DNA of 64,000 nt from Zoogloeaceae bacterium. Its GTDB lineage: Bacteria > Pseudomonadota > Gammaproteobacteria > Burkholderiales > Rhodocyclaceae. Both the position numbers and the translations under genes were made by a program. The notes beneath the pieces were generated by a model, which saw only the letters and a program-made list of their open reading frames with translations, did no database searches and was not told where the DNA came from. The stretch lies in contig JACKLZ010000002.1 in NCBI GenBank assembly GCA_024235675.1, forward strand, positions 613,501 to 677,500, written 5' to 3'. Shown in pieces: positions 9,370 to 19,908 of this stretch; within the stretch, counting starts at the first letter, position 1, and each line of letters begins with the position of its first letter.

Positions 9370-9810
9370 ATGCAACTTGGACGCGGATTCAACGAAATCT
9401 CGGTCGGCACCTGCTTCGACAGCAGCATGACGCTGACCGAAACGCATCTTGTGCTCGGCGCCGGCCTGTTTGGCGACTTCAACCCGCTGCACGTCAATCA
9501 GCACATGGCCGAGGGCAGCCGTTTTGGTGGGCGCATCGCCCACGGCTACCTGACCACCTCGTTCATGGCGGCGGCGCTCGGCATGCTGTTCCATGGCACG
9601 GCGCATGCCTACCTCGAGCACACCTCGCGCTTCAAGGCGCCAGTGCGCGCGGGCGACACGCTGACCATCGCCTGGACGGTCACCGCCTTGACGCCCAAAC
9701 CTCAGCACGACGCGGGGATCGTGGTGCTGTCGGGCGTATGTACAAACCAGGAAGGGGTCGTGGTGGCCGAAGCCGAGGCCAGCATGCTCATCGGCAACAA
9801 CCGGGCCTGA
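9370..9810 (+). CDS. MaoC-like hotdog-fold dehydratase/hydratase
   Basis: A 146-residue protein of the MaoC/(R)-specific enoyl-CoA hydratase type. The signature region is FGDFNPLHVNQHMAEGSRFGGRIAHGYL (in part), with the catalytic Asp and His of the hydratase-2 motif (DFNPLH) and GRIAHG. The ATG at 9370 is preferred because the product then starts just before the fold (MQLGRGFNEI). The upstream in-frame extension is basic and Cys-rich and looks non-coding. The family hydrates trans-2-enoyl-CoA in fatty acid or polyhydroxyalkanoate metabolism. It stands alone, divergent from the PP2C gene. Confidence 0.85.
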   Translation: MQLGRGFNEISVGTCFDSSMTLTETHLVLGAGLFGDFNPLHVNQHMAEGSRFGGRIAHGYLTTSFMAAALGMLFHGTAHAYLEHTSRFKAPVRAGDTLTIAWTVTALTPKPQHDAGIVVLSGVCTNQEGVVVAEAEASMLIGNNRA

Positions 9811-9962
9811 GTCGCGCGCTGGTCGAAGGCCGCACGTAGCGACGCGCGTTACGGCGCTCACGCCGCGTTGCTCGAACGAGGGGCACCAAAAACGGGGAAT
9901 ACGGCAGACACGATCTCCATGCCCCGCAGTAACGGCCGCCTCTGGAGCATCTTGAGGGGTTT

Positions 9963-10000
9963 CGCCGGCCGTGCGTGACGTCTGTCACGCACGGCCGGCG
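9963..10000 (-). terminator. Perfect 17-bp hairpin downstream of glcF
   Basis: An inverted repeat of 17 perfectly paired bases (arms 9963-9979 and 9984-10000) around a GTCT loop, very GC-rich. It lies 7 bases after the glcF stop codon. There is no T-run on either side, so it may act as a 3'-end stabilising or Rho-assisted terminator structure rather than a classical intrinsic terminator. Confidence 0.6.
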
Positions 10001-10007
10001 CGAGTCA

Positions 10008-11243
10008 TCAGCGAAGCAGTCGCGCGTCGACCAATTCCACCCAGTGCTGCACCGGCGTGTCGGTGCCGGTCTGCAAATGCGTGATGCAGCCGATATTGGC
10101 CGACGCAATGCATGCCGCGCCGCCGGCCTGCAAGGCCGTGAGCTTGTTGTCTCGCAAGGTCTTGGACAAAGTGGGCTGCAGCAGCGAATACGTGCCCGCC
10201 GAGCCACAGCACAGGTGCGAGTCCTTCACCGGCGTCGGCGCATAGCCGGCCACCGCCATGATCGCCTCCACCTTGCCTTTCACCTTCAGACCGTGCTGCA
10301 AGGTGCAGGGCGAATGGAAGGCCAGCGGCGTGGGCGACGCCGGCGGTGCCGGCAGACACGCAGCGAGTGCGTCGAGCTCATCGGCCAGCACCTCGGCGAT
10401 ATCGCGGGTCAGTTCCGACACGCGCGCCGCCTTGGCCGCATACGCCGGATCGGACGCCAGAAAGTATCCGTAGTCCTTCACCTGCACGCCACAGCCCGAA
10501 GCGGTCATCACGATCGCCTCGATCTCGCCGGCTTCGATCATCGGCCACCAGGTGTCGATGTTGCGGCGCGCGTCATCCTTGCCGCCCGCGTGGTCGTTGA
10601 GGTGATGGCGCACCGCGCCACAGCACCCGGTGCCACCGAGCTGGACCAGCGAAATGCCGACCGCATCGAGCACCCGCGCGGTCGCCGCGTTGATGGCCGG
10701 CGCCATGGCAGGCTGTGCACAACCGGCCAGCGACAGCATCTTGCGGGCATGACGCGCCTCGGGCCAGCGCCCGGCGGGCGCCGCCAGCGGCACTTTGTCG
10801 GCCAGCACTTTAGGCAATAGCGGGCGCGCCAAGCGCCCCATCTTCATTGCCGCGCCAAACAGACGCGGGCGCGGCACAAACTCGCGCAGCAACCAGCGCG
10901 CCGCCTTGTCAACACCGGTGCGGGGCACCTTCTGCTCGACAATGTAGCGCCCTAGGTCGACCAGCCGGCCATAGGCCACGCCCGACGGGCAGGTGGTTTC
11001 GCAGGCGCGACAGGTCAAGCAGCGATCGAGGTGCATCCGGGTCTTCTCGGTGACCGGCTGTCCCTCCAGCATCTGCTTGATGAGATAGATACGCCCACGC
11101 GGGCCATCGAGTTCATCGCCCAGCAGCTGGTAGGTCGGGCAAGTCGCCGTGCAGAAGCCGCAATGCACGCAGGTACGCAAAATGGCGTCTGCCTCACGGC
11201 CCGCTTCGGTGTCCTTGATGAAATCAGCAAGTGTTGTCTGCAT
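10008..11243 (-). CDS. glcF: Glycolate oxidase iron-sulfur subunit
   Basis: A 411-residue protein with two ferredoxin-type 4Fe-4S motifs near the N-terminus (CVHCGFCTATCP and CLTCRACETTCP), then two Cys-rich CCG-type domains (GTGCCGAV about residue 205 and LCCGSAGTYS about 345). This is the standard GlcF layout. It carries electrons from the flavin subunits GlcD and GlcE to the quinone pool during glycolate oxidation to glyoxylate. It starts 3 bases after glcE and is the last gene of the operon, followed by a large hairpin. Confidence 0.95.
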   Translation of the reverse strand: MQTTLADFIKDTEAGREADAILRTCVHCGFCTATCPTYQLLGDELDGPRGRIYLIKQMLEGQPVTEKTRMHLDRCLTCRACETTCPSGVAYGRLVDLGRYIVEQKVPRTGVDKAARWLLREFVPRPRLFGAAMKMGRLARPLLPKVLADKVPLAAPAGRWPEARHARKMLSLAGCAQPAMAPAINAATARVLDAVGISLVQLGGTGCCGAVRHHLNDHAGGKDDARRNIDTWWPMIEAGEIEAIVMTASGCGVQVKDYGYFLASDPAYAAKAARVSELTRDIAEVLADELDALAACLPAPPASPTPLAFHSPCTLQHGLKVKGKVEAIMAVAGYAPTPVKDSHLCCGSAGTYSLLQPTLSKTLRDNKLTALQAGGAACIASANIGCITHLQTGTDTPVQHWVELVDARLLR

Positions 11244-11246
11244 GGC

Positions 11247-12311
11247 TCAGAGTCCGTCGTAGAGCCGGCCGGGGTTGAGAATCCCGTCCGGGTCAAAGCT
11301 GTGCTTGAGGCGTTGATGGATGGTGCGCAAGGCCGGCGGCAAGGGGTGAAAGGCGCCCACCGATTTGTCGGCCCCGCGAAACAGCGTGGCATGCCCGCCG
11401 AGCGCCGCGGCGCGAGCACGGACGCTGGCCGCGTCCTGCTCGGTGCGCACCCAGCGCTGGGCACCGCCCCATTCGATCAGTTGCGAGCCGGCCAGTCCGG
11501 TGGCCTCGGCCACCGAGGGCACCGACAGGCGCCACAACGGCGCTTCGCCACCAAAAAAGCCCTGGCTCTGTTCGCGCAGACCCTGCCAGTGGGCACGTGC
11601 GGCCTGCTCATTCAGGCGTTCGCCGCCGAGCCGGGCACAGGCCGCGGTCACGGCCGCTTCAGCGCCCGACAGGCGCACTGTCAGCACGCTGGCCATCCAG
11701 CTGGTCGCCGACACCGGCAGCGGCTGGCCGCCCCAGCGATTCATCTGCGCCACCGCCTCGAGTGCATCCATCTCGAAGCGCAGCGTGGCCTCGGCAACGG
11801 GCAGCGGCAACACCTTGATGGAGACATCGAGCAGCACCCCCAGCGTACCGAGGCTGCCGGTCATCAAACGGGCGACGTCGTAGCCAGCGACGTTTTTCAT
11901 CACCTCGCCGCCAAAGTGCAGGCGATTGCCGCGGCCGTCGAGCAGCGTCACCCCGAGCATGAAGTCGCGAACCGCGCCGGCACTCGCCCGCCGCGGACCG
12001 GACAAGCCCGCTGCCACACAGCCGCCGACGGTTGCGTCGGGGCCGAAATGCGGCGGCTCAAAGCCGAGCATCTGGCCCTCGGCCAACAGCGCCGCTTCCA
12101 GTTCAGCCAGCGGCGTACCGGCGCGCACCTTGACCACCAGCTCGGTCGGCTCGTGGCTGATCACGCCCCGATGCGCCCGCGCATCCAGCACGGCGCCCGC
12201 CAGTTGCTGACCGTAAAAATCCTTGCTGCCGCCGCCACGAATGCGCAGCGGCGTCTTGCTCGCTGCCGCCTCGCGGATCTGCTCGGCCCAGCTTTGCTCA
12301 ATGTCTGTCAT
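11247..12311 (-). CDS. glcE: Glycolate oxidase FAD-binding subunit
   Basis: A 354-residue FAD-linked oxidase subunit. The flavin-binding region shows VRAGTPLAELEAALLAEGQ, GPDATVGGCVAAGLSGPRR and FGGEVMKNVAGYDVARLMTG, typical of GlcE. It forms the glycolate dehydrogenase complex with GlcD and GlcF. The start is taken at the ATG ending at 12311, which overlaps the stop codon of the upstream 42-codon gene (TGATG). A GTG one codon earlier is also possible. The overlap suggests translational coupling along the whole operon. Confidence 0.94.
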   Translation of the reverse strand: MTDIEQSWAEQIREAAASKTPLRIRGGGSKDFYGQQLAGAVLDARAHRGVISHEPTELVVKVRAGTPLAELEAALLAEGQMLGFEPPHFGPDATVGGCVAAGLSGPRRASAGAVRDFMLGVTLLDGRGNRLHFGGEVMKNVAGYDVARLMTGSLGTLGVLLDVSIKVLPLPVAEATLRFEMDALEAVAQMNRWGGQPLPVSATSWMASVLTVRLSGAEAAVTAACARLGGERLNEQAARAHWQGLREQSQGFFGGEAPLWRLSVPSVAEATGLAGSQLIEWGGAQRWVRTEQDAASVRARAAALGGHATLFRGADKSVGAFHPLPPALRTIHQRLKHSFDPDGILNPGRLYDGL

Positions 12312-12439
12312 CACTTGCCCTCATCATCGCTTGCCTCGTCGCGCGACCGCTTAGGCCAGGCGCGCAAGGTGGCCCATGCGCCAATCAGCCCCAACACCGG
12401 TACGACGACCAGCAGGAACTGAATCCATCCCTTCGACAT
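12311..12439 (-). CDS. 42-residue single-pass membrane microprotein in the glc operon
   Basis: A small gene lying exactly between glcD and glcE. Its ATG overlaps the glcD stop (TGATG) and its TGA overlaps the glcE start (TGATG), so it is coupled at both ends. The product has one hydrophobic helix (about residues 5-26, with FLLVVVPVLGLIG), then a basic patch (RAWPKRSR) and an acidic tail (DEASDDEGK), giving a predicted N-out/C-in topology. I do not recognise the family. Given its place I infer it may tether or stabilise the otherwise soluble GlcDEF complex at the membrane. The frame could in principle be a spacer, but its composition and coupling argue for a real gene. Confidence 0.65.
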   Translation of the reverse strand: MSKGWIQFLLVVVPVLGLIGAWATLRAWPKRSRDEASDDEGK

Positions 12440-13953
12440 CAGAAACGCTCGATCTCCGGATGCGGCACCTGGCCGCCCTGCACATGCATGCGGCCGAATT
12501 CGGCGCAGCGGTTCATCGACGGAATCGCCTTGCCCGGATTGAGCAGCCCCTTCGGATCGAAGGCGGCCTTGACCCGGAAGAAGGTCTGACGCTCGGCCAC
12601 GTTGAACTGCCGGCACATCTGGTTGATCTTTTCGATGCCGACGCCATGCTCGCCGGTGATCGTGCCGCCCAGATCGACCGACAGGTCGAGAATGGCCGCA
12701 CCGAACTCCTCAGCGCGCTCAAGCTCGCCGGGCACGTTTGCATCAAACAGAATCAGCGGATGCATGTTGCCGTCGCCGGCATGAAACACGTTGATGCAGC
12801 GCAGGTCATAGGTCTTTTCCATGCCCTGGATGGCGGTCAGCATCTCGCCCAGCCGCTTGCGCGGGATGGTGCCGTCCATGCAGTAGTAGTCGGCCGAGAT
12901 GCGGCCCGCCGCGGGGAACGCCGCCTTGCGACCAGCCCAGAAGCGCATCCGCTCGGCCTCGTCGCGCGAGATGCGCACCTCGGTCGCACCGTGCGATTCG
13001 AGCACCGCACACATGCGCTGAATCTCTTCGGCCACCTCTTCGGGCGTGCCGTCCGACTCGCACAGCAAGATCGCCGCCGCATCCAGCGGGTAGCCGGCAT
13101 GCACAAAGGACTCGACCGCCGCCGTGGCCGGCTGGTCCATCATCTCCAGCCCGGCCGGGATGATGCCGGCGGCGATCACCGCAGCCACCGCCTCCCCGGC
13201 CTTGATCACATCGTCAAATGCCGCCAGCACACACTGGGCAAACTGCGGCTTGGGTGTGAGCTTGACGGTGATTTCGGTCACCACCGCCAGCATGCCTTCC
13301 GATCCGTGCATCAGCGCCAGCAAGTCGTAACCCGGTGCGTCGAGGCCGTGATTGCCGACCTCCACCACCTCGCCGTCAATGGTCACGCCACGAATACGCA
13401 GCACGTTATGCACTGTCAGGCCGTACTTGAGGCAATGCACGCCACCCGCATTCTCGGCCACATTGCCGCCGATGGAGCAGGCGATCTGCGAGGAGGGGTC
13501 GGGCGCGTAGTACAGCCCGTGCGGTGCCACCTCTTCGGAAATGCGCAGGTTGCGCACCCCCGGCTGCACCACGGCGGTGCGCGCCAGCGGGTCGATAGTC
13601 AGGATCTTGTTCATCCGCGCCAGCGACAGCAGCACGCCATGCGCGTGCGGCAAGGCGCCGCCCGACAGCCCGGTGCCCGCCCCGCGCGCCACCACCGGCA
13701 CCCCCACCGAGTGACAGATCTTCAGCACCGCAGCCACTTCGGCCTCTGTGCCCGGCAAAACCACGGCCAGCGGCACCTGACGGTAAATGCTCAGTCCGTC
13801 GCATTCATAGGGACGCATGTCTTCGCTGTCGTGCAACAGCGCGACGGGCGGCAGCACTGCGCGAAGCTCGCCAATCAGGCGCGCCACATCCACCTGCGAG
13901 TAATCGACCTCTCGCAGTGCGTTTTCGGGTAACGATGCCGTCGCGGCAGTCAT
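12439..13953 (-). CDS. glcD: Glycolate oxidase FAD-linked catalytic subunit
   Basis: A 504-residue FAD-dependent oxidase of the GlcD/D-lactate dehydrogenase family. Visible features are VVARGAGTGLSGGALPHAHG (flavin pyrophosphate binding, about residue 90), CSIGGNVAENAGGVHCLKYGLT (about 155) and the C-terminal signature GGTITGEHGVGIEK (about 430). It oxidises glycolate (or a related 2-hydroxy acid) to the 2-oxo acid, passing electrons to GlcE/GlcF. Its start overlaps the stop of the upstream regulator gene (ATGA) and its stop overlaps the microprotein start. Context with glcE and glcF supports the glycolate assignment over D-lactate. Confidence 0.95.
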   Translation of the reverse strand: MTAATASLPENALREVDYSQVDVARLIGELRAVLPPVALLHDSEDMRPYECDGLSIYRQVPLAVVLPGTEAEVAAVLKICHSVGVPVVARGAGTGLSGGALPHAHGVLLSLARMNKILTIDPLARTAVVQPGVRNLRISEEVAPHGLYYAPDPSSQIACSIGGNVAENAGGVHCLKYGLTVHNVLRIRGVTIDGEVVEVGNHGLDAPGYDLLALMHGSEGMLAVVTEITVKLTPKPQFAQCVLAAFDDVIKAGEAVAAVIAAGIIPAGLEMMDQPATAAVESFVHAGYPLDAAAILLCESDGTPEEVAEEIQRMCAVLESHGATEVRISRDEAERMRFWAGRKAAFPAAGRISADYYCMDGTIPRKRLGEMLTAIQGMEKTYDLRCINVFHAGDGNMHPLILFDANVPGELERAEEFGAAILDLSVDLGGTITGEHGVGIEKINQMCRQFNVAERQTFFRVKAAFDPKGLLNPGKAIPSMNRCAEFGRMHVQGGQVPHPEIERF

Positions 13954-14711
13954 GGCAGAGCCTCCTCTTCCCAGGGCGCCCGAGGCGCCGGATCCCAGTG
14001 GTCAGTATCGATGCCGATGCGGCGTGCCGCCTCGACCATATGTATACGCGCGGCTTCGCGGGCGGCGACGCCGTCACCTGCGGCGATCGCCTCGAACATG
14101 CGCTCATGCTCAGCCTGTGCCGCCTCCGCGCGCCCGGCGGCATGCCCCTCGGCGTTCCAGGTCGGCACGCGCGACGCAAAAAACTGATGGCCCACAAAAC
14201 GGATGAAGCGCAGCAGCGCCGGGTTGCCCGTGGCCGCAGCAATCGCCACATGGAAGTCGTCATCTGCCTGCGTGCCATCGGTCCGCTCCGACACGGCATG
14301 GCGCATCCGCAACAAGGCCTCGCGCATCTGGGTCAGATCTTGCTCCGATCGGCGACTGGCCGCCAATGCGGCGGCAGCGGTCTCAACGATGTAGCGCAAT
14401 TCAAAGATATGCGCCGTCGCCGCCGGGCCGGCGGGATCGACGGCATCGGCCAGCCGGAAGCTGTTCTGACCGGGTCGGGCCTCGACAAACGCACCGGCCC
14501 CCTGACGCGAGGCGACATAGCCCTCCGCCTTCAGACGCGAAATGGCCTCTCGCACCACGGCCCGCGACACACCGAACTCGGCGGACAGCGTTTTCTCGGT
14601 CGGCAGCTTGACGCCCGGCGCCATGACGCCATCGAGAATCCATTTTTCAATGGTCTTCGAGACGGTTTCACTCAACTGAGAGGGTCGGGCCACGCGGGCA
14701 ATTTCTGGCAT
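13950..14711 (-). CDS. glcC: FadR-subfamily GntR transcriptional regulator of the glc operon
   Basis: A 253-residue regulator with an N-terminal winged helix-turn-helix (LPTEKTLSAEFGVSRAVVREAISRLKAEGYV, quoted in part, about residues 35-65) and a C-terminal all-helical FCD ligand-binding domain. That combination defines the FadR subfamily (GlcC, LldR, PdhR). It is the first gene of regulator-glcD-orf42-glcE-glcF, overlapping glcD by four bases (ATGA). A palindrome of the sort bound by this family lies 12 bases before its start codon, so autoregulation of the whole operon, with glycolate or a related acid as effector, is likely. The name is by context; LldR-type specificity cannot be excluded. 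Confidence 0.85.
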   Translation of the reverse strand: MPEIARVARPSQLSETVSKTIEKWILDGVMAPGVKLPTEKTLSAEFGVSRAVVREAISRLKAEGYVASRQGAGAFVEARPGQNSFRLADAVDPAGPAATAHIFELRYIVETAAAALAASRRSEQDLTQMREALLRMRHAVSERTDGTQADDDFHVAIAAATGNPALLRFIRFVGHQFFASRVPTWNAEGHAAGRAEAAQAEHERMFEAIAAGDGVAAREAARIHMVEAARRIGIDTDHWDPAPRAPWEEEALP

Positions 14712-14722
14712 TAATTGATCTG

Positions 14723-14735
14723 CTTGTCAGACAAG
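14723..14735 (-). promoter_or_regulatory. Palindromic operator of the GntR/FadR type
   Basis: A perfect 13-bp palindrome CTTGTCAGACAAG (6-bp arms and one central base), 12 bases upstream of the regulator start codon. TTGTCnGACAA and TnGTnnnACnA patterns are common binding sites for FCD-type GntR regulators. Binding here would occlude the start region of the whole glc operon. Confidence 0.75.
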
Positions 14736-14882
14736 TTTTGCTAGCCTACCCCGAGCCAAAAAAAAACACCAGCGCGGGAAAACCCGCAGCCCGCGTAATC
14801 CATACACCGAGCCCACATACCGATTTGCTAACATGAAGCCCTCTCGGCCGACCGCGCCGCCCGCCAACGAGGAGCTGCCCCG

Positions 14883-16595
14883 ATGACTGCCCCGATCAGT
14901 CGCCTCGACCGGCTACTCCCCTTCCTGCGCTGGCGCAGCCAATTGACGCGCGCCGCGCTGCAAGGCGACATCCGGGCCGGCCTGAGCGTCGCGCTGGTGG
15001 CCATTCCGCAGTCGCTCGCCTATGCACAACTGGCCGGCTTTCCGGCGCACTACGGACTCTACGCCGCGATGCTGCCGGCGGTGATCGGCGCACTGTTCGG
15101 CAGCTGCCCACAACTGTCCACCGGCCCGGTCGCACTCACCGGCATGCTCACCGCCGCCAGCATCGCGCCACTGGCCGCCATGGGCAGCGACGCCTACCTT
15201 GCCCTCGCCATCGCCATTGGCCTGCTGGCAGGCGCGATACAGCTCGGTCTGGGCCTGCTGCGTCAGGGCTGGGTGCTCAATCTGCTATCGCAACCGGTGT
15301 TCGCGGCCTTCATCAACGCGGCGGCGCTCCTGATCTGCTTCTCGCAACTGCCCGCGCTTCTGGGCACGGCGGGGCCACGTGCCCCCCAGCTTGCAGACGA
15401 AGCCGTGCGTATCTTCCACGGCGCCATGGCGCCCCACCTCCCCACCCTGGCAATGGGCATCGGGGCCTTGCTCGCGCTCATCGGACTGCGCCGCTTCGTG
15501 CCACGCCTGCCCGGCGTGCTGGTCGTCGTCATCGCCTGCACGGTGCTGTCCGCCATGACCGGCTTCGAAGCCAACGGCGGTGCTGTCATTGGCGAACTCC
15601 CCGCGCTACACCCCACCCTGCAACTGCCCGAACTGCCCGACTGGGCGATGCTCACCACCCTGCTGCCAGCGGCATTCGTGCTCGCCATGGTGAGTTTTCT
15701 CGAAACCGCCTCCAGCGCGAAGCTGATCGCCGAAAGAACCGGCGACCCCTGGAATGAAAATCAGGAGCTCATCGGTCAGGGTCTGGCCAAACTCGCCGCC
15801 GCCTGCGCCAGCACACTGCCCACCAGTGCGTCGTTTTCGCGTTCAGCCCTGAACCTGTCGAACGGCGCAACGACGGGCCTGGCGTCGCTGGTCGGCGCAC
15901 TCGCGGTGGTGCTGGCCGCCCTGGTGCTCGGCCAATGGCTTCACCACCTGCCGCTGGCCGTGCTCGCCGCGGTCATCCTCGATGCCGTCGCGCGGCTCTT
16001 CCAGCCCGCTACCCTCATCCGCGCCTGGCGCATCGACCGCGACGACGGCCTCGCCGCCGCCACCACCTTTGCCGCCACCCTGGTGTTCGCGCCCAACATC
16101 CAGAACGGCATTCTCACCGGACTGCTACTCTCTCTGGCGCTACTCATCTGGCGCAGCATGAAGCCGCGCATCGCACTGCTCGGCCTGCACGAAGACGGCA
16201 CGCACCGCGACCTGGAGCGCTTCGGCCTGCCACACCCTCATCCGCATCTCGTGGTCATGCGCTTCGACGGCCCGCTGCACTTCGTGAACGCCAGCCGCTT
16301 CCAAGAAGCCGTCAACTGGGCCAGAACCGCACAGTCCGACGTGCGTATCGTGCTGGTCTCCGCGGCCGGCATCAACGCCATCGACGCCACCGGCCTCGAC
16401 GCGGTGCGGCGCGAAGCCGCCAACCTGGCTAAACACGGACAACAACTCGCCTTCTGCGGCCTGAAAAAACAGGTCATTGACGTGCTCGAACGCGACAAGG
16501 TATGGGCCAGCATTGCGCCTCACGCCAGTTACCGGCACGAGCGCCAGGCCATCGACGCCCTCGCCCCGCTGGCCAGCCCGCCAGAAAATCTTTGA
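14883..16595 (+). CDS. SulP-family anion transporter with STAS domain
   Basis: A 570-residue membrane transporter. The first ~440 residues hold about a dozen hydrophobic segments, with the SulP features [22 protein letters not shown] near the N-terminus, [13 protein letters not shown], and [13 protein letters not shown] later on. The C-terminal ~120 residues form a cytoplasmic STAS domain ([19 protein letters not shown]). The family moves sulfate, bicarbonate or dicarboxylates, usually with Na+ or H+. The substrate cannot be settled here. It is divergent from the glc regulator. Its stop codon overlaps the -35 element of the ribosomal protein promoter downstream. Confidence 0.92.
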   Translation: MTAPISRLDRLLPFLRWRSQLTRAALQGDIRAGLSVALVAIPQSLAYAQLAGFPAHYGLYAAMLPAVIGALFGSCPQLSTGPVALTGMLTAASIAPLAAMGSDAYLALAIAIGLLAGAIQLGLGLLRQGWVLNLLSQPVFAAFINAAALLICFSQLPALLGTAGPRAPQLADEAVRIFHGAMAPHLPTLAMGIGALLALIGLRRFVPRLPGVLVVVIACTVLSAMTGFEANGGAVIGELPALHPTLQLPELPDWAMLTTLLPAAFVLAMVSFLETASSAKLIAERTGDPWNENQELIGQGLAKLAAACASTLPTSASFSRSALNLSNGATTGLASLVGALAVVLAALVLGQWLHHLPLAVLAAVILDAVARLFQPATLIRAWRIDRDDGLAAATTFAATLVFAPNIQNGILTGLLLSLALLIWRSMKPRIALLGLHEDGTHRDLERFGLPHPHPHLVVMRFDGPLHFVNASRFQEAVNWARTAQSDVRIVLVSAAGINAIDATGLDAVRREAANLAKHGQQLAFCGLKKQVIDVLERDKVWASIAPHASYRHERQAIDALAPLASPPENL

Positions 16596-16620
16596 CAAAA
16601 CAAAGGCTCGCCAATAAACT
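16592..16620 (+). promoter_or_regulatory. Near-consensus sigma70 promoter for rplU-rpmA
   Basis: A perfect -35 TTGACA (16592-16597), a 17-base spacer and -10 TAAACT (16615-16620). The -35 overlaps the stop codon of the SulP gene. The expected transcript start is near 16627, giving a leader of about 34 bases before rplU. Confidence 0.85.
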
Positions 16621-16660
16621 GCTGGGTTTTCGCGCAATTCCGATTAACTGGAGCTACACC

Positions 16661-16972
16661 ATGTATGCGGTCATAAAAACCGGGGGCAAGCAGTATCGCG
16701 TGTCTGCCGGCCAAAAGATCAAAGTAGAACAGATGCCAGCAGACGTGGGCTCGGAAATCACACTCGACCAGATTTTGATGGTCGGCGAAGGCGAGTCGGT
16801 GAAAATCGGCACGCCCGTGATTGAAGGTGCCACCGTGAAGGCCACCGTGCTTTCGCAAGGACGTCACGACAAAGTCAAGATTTTCAAGATGCGTCGTCGC
16901 AAGCATTACATCAAACATCAAGGCCACCGCCAGAACTACACCGAAATCCGTATCGATACGATTTCGGCCTAA
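16661..16972 (+). CDS. rplU: 50S ribosomal protein L21
   Basis: A 103-residue protein starting [14 protein letters not shown], the invariant L21 N-terminus, with [19 protein letters not shown] near the end (23S rRNA-binding). It is a component of the large ribosomal subunit. ATG 16661 is set by the conserved N-terminus, with a GGAG ribosome-binding site 10 bases upstream. It is co-transcribed with rpmA, which starts 15 bases after its stop, in the usual rplU-rpmA-obgE order. Confidence 0.98.
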   Translation: MYAVIKTGGKQYRVSAGQKIKVEQMPADVGSEITLDQILMVGEGESVKIGTPVIEGATVKATVLSQGRHDKVKIFKMRRRKHYIKHQGHRQNYTEIRIDTISA

Positions 16973-16987
16973 TCAGGAGATTACGTC

Positions 16988-17251
16988 ATGGCACATAAAA
17001 AAGCCGGCGGCAGTTCCCGGAACGGTCGCGACTCAGAATCGAAACGCCTGGGCGTCAAGCGCTACGGCGGCCAACTCATCCCCGCTGGCAACATCATCGT
17101 CCGTCAGCGCGGCACCGAGTACCACGCGGGCGAAAACGTCGGCATGGGCAAGGATCACACCCTGTTCGCCCTCAAGGACGGCACGGTGTTGTTCGCGGTG
17201 AAAGGCCCCAAGAAGCGTCGCACAGTGAGCATCATCCCGGTCGCCGAGTAA
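16988..17251 (+). CDS. rpmA: 50S ribosomal protein L27
   Basis: An 87-residue protein starting [24 protein letters not shown], the canonical L27 N-terminus that reaches towards the peptidyl transferase centre. [24 protein letters not shown] follows in part. No N-terminal cleavage extension of the Firmicute kind is present. A clear AGGAGA site precedes the ATG. A strong terminator follows, so obgE probably receives only read-through or has its own promoter. Confidence 0.98.
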   Translation: MAHKKAGGSSRNGRDSESKRLGVKRYGGQLIPAGNIIVRQRGTEYHAGENVGMGKDHTLFALKDGTVLFAVKGPKKRRTVSIIPVAE

Positions 17252-17280
17252 TCTCTCGGCCGCCTGGCAGGCAGTATCTG

Positions 17281-19583
<2,303 letters not shown>

Positions 19584-19823
19584 CCCACTAGCAACATAAG
19601 TCGCTCGTTACCAAACCCAATCCGACCTCAGTGCAGCTTGCCCTGTGGGACAATTTGCTAACACCTGACCAAAGCATCGACGCCCTCCACCCAACAACGG
19701 AAAAAAATATATCAGCAGATACTTGATCGCATACACACACCACTGTCGATAGACTTTACACAGGCGATGCCAACGCACAGCCATGATTTCTCAAGACTTT
19801 GTTTTATATACACAAACCAATAC

Positions 19824-19840
19824 TGGCCCACTTCCTGCTT
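19824..19840 (+). promoter_or_regulatory. Sigma54 (RpoN)-type promoter of the PEP-CTERM gene
   Basis: TGGCCCACTTCCTGCTT matches the -24/-12 pattern: GG (19825-19826), exactly ten bases, then GC (19837-19838). It agrees with TGGCaC-N5-TTGCT at most positions. The start site would be near 19850, leaving a 59-base leader. PEP-CTERM genes in related flocculating bacteria are known to be controlled by RpoN with PrsK/PrsR. The AT-rich stretch just upstream could bind an activator or IHF. Confidence 0.6.
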
Positions 19841-19908
19841 ATAAGAGATCACCCCGCTCCGGCGCACAAGAACTCAGTCGGTGGGCAGTCAATTTCAGGA
19901 GAGACATC

